Positions 56,204-64,000 of a stretch of 64,000 nt of DNA are shown here, one piece after another (the stretch's first letter is position 1; each line of letters starts with the position of its first letter). The stretch is from Ctena decussata (lineage: Eukaryota > Mollusca > Bivalvia > Lucinida > Lucinidae), in assembly GCA_963989385.1 (NCBI GenBank), contig OZ022508.1, forward strand, positions 30,774,166 to 30,838,165. The letters are read 5' to 3'. A program made the position numbers and the translations under genes. The notes under the pieces were generated by a model. It was not told the origin of the DNA. It was given only the letters and a program-made list of their open reading frames with translations, and did not search any database.

Positions 56204-56750
56204 TTTAAAGGTAGGTTCCTGTACTTTGGAAAGCATCATACTTTTGATGATCTTGCATCCAAATTGTTGGAAAACACTTATAAAAAGGGCATGAATAAGT
56301 TTCACTTAAAAGAGTAACTCAAAAAATTATTAGAAAGGTTGTTTTGCAAGGGATTTCCTAACTCTGCTCGCACACCAGTAAGCGCTATTTTTAGTTCGCG
56401 CCAAAATTAGATAACGCAGCTGACGTCATGCTGCATTGCATTTTGGGATAGTTTTAATCCATTCGCCATGCCAGGACCTCTAGGAGACCTCACGGCAAGA
56501 CAAAATTTACCTTTGGAGAATGGCATCAGAAATCGCGCACTTATGGACATACAACATATCTATTTTTAGAACTGGAATTCCAACGAAGGAAAATAAACCA
56601 AAAGGGAAAACGACTATTTTCTTCAACATCTGACGATTTTCTCAGTAGCAACAGATTCCGAAAAATAAGAGAATTCAATACTACCCAGAAATAGGCGAAA
56701 TTATTTTGTGAACATAATTGTTATCGCTAGTCCAGGAACCTACCTTTAAA
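56204..56750. mobile_element. TIR MITE, TTAA-flanked, AGGTAGGTTCCTG ends
   Basis: TTTAAAGGTAGGTTCCTG (56204) and CAGGAACCTACCTTTAAA (56733) are exact inverted repeats, with TTAA available as target duplication. 547 bp, no coding signal. The ends lack the CCC start of typical piggyBac, so the superfamily is open. Confidence 0.7.
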
Positions 56751-56828
56751 GTATAAAAATAGTTTTTGAGACACCACAAATAACCATCCTGTGCCATTTA
56801 GAAGTATTATACCTCAGATACGAACATA

Positions 56829-57067
56829 TGAGCCGCGACATTACAAAACCAACAATGTGGCATGTGCGCCCAGCGAAGACTCAGATCAGCCTGGGCATCC
56901 GCCCAGTCTGATCAGAGTCTTCGCTGTCCGCATGAAGGAAGCTTAGACCTTTATCTACCCTTTAAGCGCTTAGCGAAGAGTTTGATCAGACTGGCCGGAT
57001 GCCGAGGCTGATCTGAATCTGCGTTTGGCGCACAATTACTTTGTTGGTTTTCTCGTGTCGCGGCTCA
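56829..57067 (+). mobile_element. PAL238 MITE, copy 17
   Basis: 239 bp. The left end is TGAGCCGCGACATTAC and the right end CTCGTGTCGCGGCTCA. Confidence 0.87.
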
Positions 57068-58509
57068 ATTGTGATGTAGGCCTATGACTAAGTAGTATGG
57101 GGCACTTTACGATGCGTCTGCATTGACCATATGTTTATTGAAATAAGTTATGATATTTCATTATGCAGATAATTACAGTCGATCAAATGTAATAAAAGTG
57201 GGTAACATAATCAATTAAAAAGGTAATATACCTGTCAATACAAGGTGTGTTGTCACGCGTATCTTACATCATAATTAGAAGTTTGATATATGAGGAACAG
57301 TTGTCAAATGATGTCATGTCTTGTAGCAAATAATTAACAGTCTGGATTTGACAGTACTAACAACAACGATTTATGTGCCTGTCTGCCAGAAAATTACATA
57401 AAATATATACAAATGATAATGTTTCCAGTTTTCCAAACTGATAAAAACAATTGTGATTACGAAACGCAGTAGACTGGTGCTCCCTATTCTCACGGTACCT
57501 AAGGTACATTTAGCTCTGACTTTATATGGAGGACCAACAATCCTAAATAGTGCATGTAGTTTAGCTCTTCAGTACTTCATCTAACCCTCATGGGATATTC
57601 GTATTTTATGTCTTCCTGTTTGTTTCATCAGCATATGGAACTACCCCATTGTGGTTAGGCAGAAATACGGACTCCATATTCTCACGGTATATGGATATTT
57701 GCCTCCTGGTTTACAAATTAAATGCATGCAAAAATGTTTCCTTATCTAAAATGTTTGAAACAACCATATCTAAATTAATTTAGGCCAGAAACAGCATGAC
57801 TGGGCCATTATTATTTATTTTATAGCCACTTTTATCCTTCTGAGGTGTTTATTGATCCCAGTTTTGGTTAATTTTCACTAGTTTGGCTTTCAGAAGTGAC
57901 AGCATCTTCAAATAGTGGCAGAACTGAAATCCAATATGCTCTAGTAGTTTGTATACCTGATGCCCATAAGCCACCATAAAAATCAGAAGACATGTTTGTG
58001 TCAGCGATTTTATTTGCATGTGCCGCGAGAGTATGATTGCCGCGAGAATATGGAGTTAAAGAACAATGCACCAACATGCAGTCCCATCAGGAGCTTTCAT
58101 CTTCTTCTGTATAATGTTTGGACATCATTGTTTGGACATATCCATGTCAAAGGCCTCTGTGTGACTACTGTGCTGATCTGTAATTCATTTGACGTTTATT
58201 TTATATGTATATGCCCATGCAGGAGCTCTGTTTCAAACCAGTTTTCATTTTTAGACATACATGTAAGCATGTAAGCAGGATGCATTCAGTCTTTCTTCTT
58301 CCGTTTTTTTTTTTTTTTTTTTTTAATTTTTGATATTGATATATCTATAGGGAAATGGTTAAAATTTTCCAGATTTCCCTCTCCTGTTTGGAAATTATTG
58401 TCTCTTCGAAAGTTGTCGGAGATTAAAGAAACGGTGATGGAAACATAAAACATATTGAATACATGTACGGTTTTCAGACCCATACTACAAAGTTTTATGC
58501 TGATTTCAG
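57068..58509. other. Intron sequence; no exon seen
   Basis: AT-rich, with a poly-T run at about 58303-58324. TTCTCACGGTA recurs near 57488 and 57680. Confidence 0.4.
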
Positions 58510-58614
58510 GTATTGTGAACTCCCAAAGAAGAACTGCTACCCGGCAGACTGGACCTCGATTGATAAGCAGCGGAGTCCGTTCACGTTCCCCTGCACTACG
58601 GGTCAGAAATATGG
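58510..58614 (+). CDS. 105-nt ectodomain exon with paired cysteines
   Basis: The acceptor is TGCTGATTTCAG|G and the donor ATATGG|GTAAGA. Entered in phase 2 (one base completes Thr), it reads YCELPKKNCYPADW, then a polar linker, then FTFPCTTGQKYG, and leaves in phase 2. The composition (Cys, Trp, Pro, aromatic residues, few repeats) looks like a folded extracellular segment. Phase 1 is also open but gives an Arg/Ser-rich sequence without cysteines (VNSQRRTATRQTGPRL), and phase 0 stops at codon 3. The phase 2 reading is supported independently by the 37-nt exon upstream and the microexon downstream. With the Cys of the previous exon the mature N terminus has four cysteines within about 45 residues. 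The domain family is not identified. Confidence 0.6.
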
Positions 58615-58699
58615 GTAAGACCATTGTTATTAAGGTTTATTGGTTTATGTACATTTATCTGTTTTTTGCCTTTCGGTTGCTAGGGTAAATTCTTGTCAG

Positions 58700-58860
58700 T
58701 GTCTTTCTGTTTGCTTCCCGGGACGATAAGGCCTTTCCTAAACGCGGTCTACTCTTAAAGGAAAGAATTTGCTCTCTGAGCAAATTCTTTCCAGTAAGAG
58801 CTGACTCCAGCAGAGAGGAAGGCATTATAAAATGACATAGTTGCATCCTCTGGAAGTGTA
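58700..58860. repeat. Dispersed hairpin repeat, AAAGGAAAGAATTTGCTC type
   Basis: TAAAGGAAAGAATTTGCTC pairs with GAGCAAATTCTTTCC (58757-58792). GTTTGCTTCCCGGGACGAT..AAGGCC recurs as GGTTGCTTCCCTGGACGAC near 63550. It is the same loose family as 21085 and 40007. Confidence 0.55.
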
Positions 58861-59613
58861 CCCATTTACTTTGGTTCCCATTATCAGAAGGCATGTGTGC
58901 AATGAGGGCTAAAATTGGACCCTATAAGCTTCTGTTCACATTTGTATATTAACGGGTTTTGGGACAGATATAAAGTTGTAGTTTGGATATGTTGGCCAAT
59001 ACGAGGCAAGTACTACTTTAGAATATGTCTGCTATTAAGTCCTGACTAACTTCTTGTCCTGTGCGTAGCCCTAAACTGAAGTAAATGTCCTGAAAGTAAC
59101 ATTATCAATAGTACAGGTCAAGATAGTCTCATCGGACACCTTTCAATACCCATCAGGTCATAATCTGTATAATTGTTTCCCTAAAATTGATTGATTATAG
59201 TCAGTCATGCGTAGTTAATTGACAAATATTCGTCACACGTCGATACTAAAACAATAATAATAACTTATTCATGGCGTTGTGTAAGAAGGGAACTGAGCGG
59301 GAAAAAAGAAAGGAAAACGAAAACTCAAATCACCCCGCATTGCTGCGAGCATTAATCAGTTTTTACTTTAGAAATGTTTAAATTTATAGATTCTTCAGGA
59401 TTCTTAGAATTCATAGATTTATTTGAACAGTCGAGACTCAAGCCGAGGCTACTATTTTCGTTTCTCCCATATGCGCTCCTTGCTTACAGAGGATCGCCCT
59501 TCAGAATTTATAATATCTTAACTGCATCTGCTACATTGTATTAAAACCCGCGTGGTGGCTGTATAAATTTTAATTAGATTATACCATATAAAGTAAGCCG
59601 CGACACGACAAAA

Positions 59614-61167
59614 CAATAACGACAACAAAAAACGAAAACAAGCGGGTCAAGAGGCCCTGAATCGCTCACCTGAGCAAAAAGGTTAAAGGTCAAACTAGGG
59701 TCATCATTTGAACAAACCTGATGGTTTGCAACCATTTCCAAATGGTTCTAAAGAAGGAGATTTTTAAATATTTTGCTACGAATTGCTATGGTTCAAACCC
59801 TGGACCCCCTGGGGTGGGGCCTTTTTGGGCCTTGGGACCATCATTTGAATAATCTTGGTAAAGGACCACTAGGCAATGCTACATACTAAATTTCAAGCAT
59901 CTGAGCCAAGTGGTTCTGAAGAAGAAGATTTCTGAATGCTTTTCTATGTATTTCTATGGTTCAAACCCAGGACCCCCTGATGTTGGGCCATTTTTTACCC
60001 TGGCGCCATCATTTGAATAAACTTGGTAAAGGACCACTAAGCAATGCATCATACAAAATTTCAAGCATCTGCACCAAGGGGTTCTAGAGAAGAAGATTTT
60101 TAAGTATATTTTAATTTTAAACCCAAGACACCCCACCCCAGGGCCATTTTGGATCCCAGGGCCACCATTTACATAGACTTTGTAGGAGTCCACCAGGCAA
60201 TGCCTCATACCAAGTTTCAAGCATCTGAGCCAAGTGGATCTGACGAAGAAGATTTCTGAATATTTTTCTATGTATTTCTACGGTTCAAACTCAGGGCTCC
60301 CTGCCACAGGGCCATTTTGGACCCTGGGGCCATCATTTGAACGAACTTGATAAAGGACTACAAGGCAATGCTACATACCAAACACGCATCTGAGCCAGGT
60401 GGGTCTGAAGAAGAAGATTTCAGAATATTTTTCTATGTATTTCTATAGTTCAAACCCAGGACCCCCTTTGAACAAACTTGGTAAAGGACCATTAGGCAAT
60501 GCTACATACCAAATTTCAACCACCTGAGTCTTGCAGTTCTGAAGAAGCAGATTTATGAATAATTTTCTATGTATTTCGATGGTTCAAACCTGGTACTTCC
60601 TGCCCTGGGACTATTTTGGACCATTGGGCCACCATTTGAACAAACTTGGTAGAGGACCACTAGGCAATGCTACATACCAAATTTCAACCACCTGAGTCTT
60701 GCAGTTCTGAAGAAGCAGATTTATGAATAATTTTCTATGTATTTCGATGGTTCAAACCTGGTACTTCCTGCCCTGGGACTATTTTGGACCATTGGGCCAC
60801 CATTTGAACAAACTTGGAAGAGGACCACTAGACAATACTACATACATGTACCAATTTTCAAGCATCTGAGCCAAGCAGATCTGGAGAAGAAGATTTTAAG
60901 TATATTTTAGTTTCGAACTCAAGAGCCCCTGCCCCAGGACCATTTTGGACCCTGGGGCCACCATTTGAACAAACTTGGTAGAGGTCTACTAGACAATGCT
61001 TCGTACCAAATATCAAAGCCCTAGGCCTAGCGGTTTCACAGAAGATGTCATTTAAAGCAAATTGTTGACGCCGCATGCCGCACGGTGGACACGGACGACG
61101 CACGACGGACGACGGACACTGGGCAATCACAATAGCTCACCCTGAGTCTTTTGGCTTAGGTGAGCTA
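59614..61167. mobile_element. Tandem-repeat transposon nested in PAL238
   Basis: It starts with an A-rich segment (ACAATAACGACAAC..AAAACAAGCGGG) and AGAGGCCCTGAATCGCTCACCTGAGC. It ends CACGACGGACGACGGACACTGGGCAATCAC, AATAGCTCACCCTGAG and CTTAGGTGAGCTAAAA, so AGCTCACC/GGTGAGCT forms short inverted ends. Inside are about eight units of roughly 150-170 bp with AACAAACTTGGTAAAGGACC, GGCAATGCTACATACC, TCAAGCATCTGAGCCAAG and GAAGAAGATTT. It lies in the intron after 58614. Confidence 0.75.
60511..60820 (+). repeat. Two near-identical adjacent units (168-bp period)
   Basis: 60511-60650 and 60679-60820 are the same over about 140 bp (AAATTTCAACCACCTGAGTC, CTGCCCTGGGACTATTTTGG), while the other units of the array differ at many positions. 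The last duplication is recent. Confidence 0.8.
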
Positions 61168-61378
61168 AAATCCAACAAAGTGGCATATACGCCCAGCAAA
61201 GACTCACATCAGCCCATTCTGATCAGAGTCTTCGCTGTACGCTTAAAGGGAACCTAAGGGTCTAAGCTAGCTCCATGTCGACATCAAAGACTCTTATCAG
61301 ACTGGGAGGTTGCCCAGGCTGATCCGAATCTTCGCTGGGTGCAAATGCCCTTTCTTTGTTCTGTGGTGTCGCGACTCA

Positions 61379-63336
61379 ATTATTAGACTGCAGATTATAC
61401 GTTTTTGCCCTTAGGATTCAGTTGGAGTTATTGCACTTTCATAAACAGACTCAGTAAGTCCGAGTCTGCTATTTTGGGTTTTCCCTTAAAAGCTCCTTCC
61501 TTCAGAATTCATTCTATGTCAACCCCTATTATATGCACGCTCTAAGGTAGCATCTCATGCGGCGCTTTCCACTTTAAATGCTCGGGGCTGAACAAGCATT
61601 GTCATGGTTTACATGTGTACCATTAATTGGACAAGACAAGAGCAGCAGTGTGTGTTGGTTTTGAAGTATATGAGTAATCTTCTATATTTTTGGCGATTAT
61701 TGTGAACTCTTGTTTGCTCCCTTTGACTGCAAAACCCTTCTAAAATAATGTCTACGTTTAAAGGAAGGAATTTACACCTAAATGAGAAGGTTTGTTCCTT
61801 TTAAGAATTTACCTCTATTGGGAAGAGAGGCAAAAATGAAAATGGTAGAATCGCTTCCCTCCAAAGTCACATCCAAAATTAAACACACTCCTGTAGCGAA
61901 TGCGGAGCGCTAAGCAAAAGAGCAACAACTTTATCCCTTTTCAAATCTATGATATGGGCGGGTTCTATCTCAGCGGAGCCACAGTGGCGTACAAATCCTA
62001 GGCAAGTTCATCTAAACTATTGATGCAAAGTGCGCTCAAAGAGTTCCATTGAAGGGTCGCATTTTTGCGCGCTTTAGACATGAATAAAGGGGAACCGATG
62101 CAGCTTCATAATAAGCCTGTTGAGCATTTATCATACATTTACTGATAAATTTAAAGCAAAGTGCATATAAACAGTTGACTGCTCGATGCCACGTCACACC
62201 ATTTTGCATTGTGCACTGGAAGCGAAATAATATACATTGTATTGCAACATTGTAACAGTAGTATGATCATCGTGCCGCCAAGCAAATTTAAAAATGTTAT
62301 AAACCTTTTATCTATTTTCTTATTGATTGATTTATTTTTTTTTCATTTATTTTCGCAAAGTGTTCATTTTGATCTGCTAAGGAAACTTTATACATTTAAC
62401 TTTATTACATTTTGAGCTATAGCGCAGTGTTATAAATACTGTTTATGGACAGAATCAGACTTTGTAACTCTGACACAATCACGCCTTGTGAGGTAATGAT
62501 CAAACGGTAAACGATCATCAATGATACAATTTTCAACTTCAGTAACCATAGGGAAATTATTTGAACTGTGTGTCCAAATATCTTAACAACTGCTGAGTTT
62601 TTTTTCGTCTTTACCACCTGACCCAAAATCAGCATCGGACCATCATCGATCCTCTGCAGTCCGGGTTGATTTGGTAGCGGTGTCGGAATGACATTGGGAG
62701 ACGTTATTTATGAAATAAAATTACCATTGTAGTTGAAATGCAGGGGTTTACTGCTATATTTTCGGCCGTTTTGCAAAGAGAGACAACTTTTATGACTTCT
62801 TTGCTTCACTGAAAAAGCAAGCCCTTCCAAATGGTCTACTCTTAAAAGTATACTCCCTCATTTTTTCACCATCTCCAAAATAAACAATTTTACTAATTTC
62901 GTAAGATAATGTATAGTCATGTATAAATCCATTGTAAAAGTTCAGAAAAAGTTTATCTTCTTGGAATAAAGTTACTGTTTTGTAAAAATTGTCCTTAATA
63001 TCTATTTTCAAATGTATAAATGGGCCAATTCGGGGTTACTATGTAAATATTACATGAAAACGTTTTTGTAATCATAAACAAGGGCGTAAATCTTTAAGGG
63101 AAATAATTGGCTTCTAAGAGAGCAAGTTCTTTCCTGTCAGAGTTGATTTCCTTTTGCGTATTTTTATAAATGTAAGAGTAGTGACGTAGTTCATTTTGTT
63201 TTGATGCAGTTCAAACAGAACCCGAAAGACTGATCAGACTGAGCAGATGCAGTTTGAGAAACAGATGCGTAAAAAATGCAGTAGGGAAAGGCTACAGGAC
63301 AATGTATCAATTTAGTTTCTGATTTTTTTTTTTCAG
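61379..63336. other. Intron sequence with degenerate dispersed repeats; no exon seen
   Basis: Pieces of the GCAAAAAT-GTTGCTTCCC family lie at 61725-61865, 62800-62850 and 63110-63150. The ORF 62417-62635 (minus strand) is AT-rich and unsupported. A T-rich tract leads to the microexon acceptor. Confidence 0.4.
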
Positions 63337-63354
63337 GTGGAATGTCCGCGGGCC
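63337..63354 (+). CDS. 18-nt microexon of the signal-peptide gene
   Basis: The acceptor is TTTCTGATTTTTTTTTTTCAG|G and the donor GGGCC|GTGAGT, both close to consensus. It starts and ends in phase 2, so it inserts six residues without changing frame: Gly (completed across the junction), WNVRG, and two bases (CC) of the next codon, which would be Pro whatever follows. It continues the cysteine-containing frame after QKYG as QKYGGWNVRG. The length is below what most gene finders accept, so automated annotation may skip it. The next exon is outside the window or not recognisable in the last 650 bp. Confidence 0.5.
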
Positions 63355-63539
63355 GTGAGTACTATTTTTCTTGTTTTTTTTGTGATACTGAACTTGATTT
63401 AAACCATATTCCGTATTAATTTTATATATTCCACACTATATACCTTAGCAGCACACTCTAGATTACGGGCCGGCTCTTCTATTTTGTGTGCAAGAGTTCA
63501 CCCTGTTTTTTTTTTTCGCCTTTTAACAAACGGGACCAG

Positions 63540-63665
63540 TGTTTGTCTTCCTGGTTGCTTCCCTGGACGACCGAGGCCTTACAAATTAGTGTCGACTCTT
63601 CAAGGAAAGAATGTGCTCCTCCGAATAGGCGGCCTCTGATCTGTGCAAATGGGAAGTGTGCTTAT
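63540..63665 (+). repeat. Dispersed repeat, GGTTGCTTCCCTGGACGAC type
   Basis: It matches 58705-58770 in order (GTCTTCCTGGTTGCTTCCC, CGAGGCCTTACAAAT, GTCGACTCTTCAAGGAAAG, AATGTGCTCCTCC). Confidence 0.5.
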
Positions 63666-63754
63666 TTCAACACTTGGAAGCCTTTTCACGCATTCTTTAT
63701 ACATGTACCTGTAGAGGTGATTTAAGGATACTTTTGGCAGTATAAAAATAAATT

Positions 63755-63957
63755 TGAGCCGGGACAAAGCGGCATGTGCGCTCAGCGAAGTCTCAGCTCA
63801 GCCTTTGCTGTCGGCATAGAGGTAGTCTAGATCCTAGGCTACCCTTTAAGCGCACAGCGAAGACTGATCAGACCTTGTGGCTGTCCAGGCTGATTTAAGT
63901 CTTCGATGGGCGCATATTCCACTTTCAAAATTGTTGGTTTCATCGTGCCGCGGCTCA
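63755..63957 (+). mobile_element. PAL238 MITE, copy 19 (shortened)
   Basis: 203 bp. The left end TGAGCCGGGACAAAGCGGC has lost the CGACAAAACCAACAA part and one inner hairpin is missing. The right end is CATCGTGCCGCGGCTCA. Confidence 0.78.
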
Positions 63958-64000
63958 GACTGTTATGGACTTGTTTCCCCAGCAGGTACCCAATGCTGAA

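Larger units (their letters stand above)
59594..61378 (-). mobile_element. PAL238 MITE, copy 18, split by a 1.55-kb insertion
   Basis: The left end, TAAGCCGCGACACGACAAAA, lies at 59594-59613. The continuation, CCAACAAAGTGGCATATACG, starts only at 61168 and runs to GTCGCGACTCA at 61378. Removing the insert leaves a PAL238 copy of roughly normal length (about 230 bp). Confidence 0.75.

Noticed and set aside
59954..61130. Minus-strand ORFs with repeated YQVxSNGGPRVQNGP-like segments
   Set aside because: The protein repeat only mirrors the 150-170 bp DNA tandem unit and frames change between units.

Overview
The window looks like nuclear genomic DNA from an animal, most likely a marine bivalve mollusc. 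The base composition is AT-rich, coding exons are tiny and separated by introns of 4-8 kb, and about half of what can be recognised is short palindromic or inverted-repeat transposons plus tRNA-derived SINEs. The main palindromic family, called PAL238 here (ends TGAGCCGCGACACGA / TCGTGTCGCGGCTCA, full copies almost always 238 bp), resembles repeats I remember from venerid-type clams. That taxonomic call is recollection plus inference. I see no rRNA gene, no long ORF, and no intact transposase or reverse transcriptase.

Genes. Two + strand coding signals stand out. (1) Between 2.5 and 33.6 kb there are six intact copies and one frameshifted copy of a short terminal exon. Each follows a pyrimidine-rich CAG acceptor, opens in phase 0, encodes a 10-13 residue polar head, often with cysteines, then one hydrophobic transmembrane (TM) segment, and stops within 0-3 residues of it. 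Upstream exons of this gene are not visible, so they presumably lie left of base 1. The copies look like an array of alternative last exons that would give one protein different membrane anchors. An eighth, vestigial unit lies at about 15.7 kb, where a PAL238 copy sits just behind the acceptor. (2) From 45.87 kb to beyond the right edge runs the 5' part of a second gene: a signal-peptide exon (45869-45929), a 37-nt exon (54156-54192), a 105-nt exon (58510-58614) and an 18-nt microexon (63337-63354). Joined through consistent splice phases (1, 2, 2, 2), they give a secreted or type I membrane protein with a small cysteine-containing ectodomain. Whether the two genes are related cannot be told from this window.

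Repeats by region. 0-17 kb: the exon array, with segmental duplications (3.9-4.8 kb resembles 13.4-14.4 kb and 16.1-16.25 kb), a large foldback element present twice in tandem (10.0-11.95 and 12.0-13.5 kb) with relics at 15.05 and 25.9 kb, two full SINE copies, and a 1.36-kb mariner-sized element at 7.1-8.5 kb. 17-26 kb: TA-flanked inverted-repeat elements (16.9, 18.3 and 20.8 kb), an inverted SINE at 22.4 kb, and the last two intact exons of the array. 26.4-31.1 kb: a 4.7-kb element with long terminal inverted repeats, one of which carries a PAL238 insertion. 31-45 kb: the degenerate last exon, small MITEs, and a 1.9-kb inverted duplication at 42.3-44.2 kb. 45-64 kb: the second gene, whose introns hold foldback MITEs, a six-unit tandem repeat at 52.3-53.3 kb, a mariner remnant at 55.7 kb, and a 1.55-kb tandem-repeat element inserted inside a PAL238 copy at 59.6-61.4 kb.

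All calls come from reading the sequence by eye; no database search or splice-prediction program was run.
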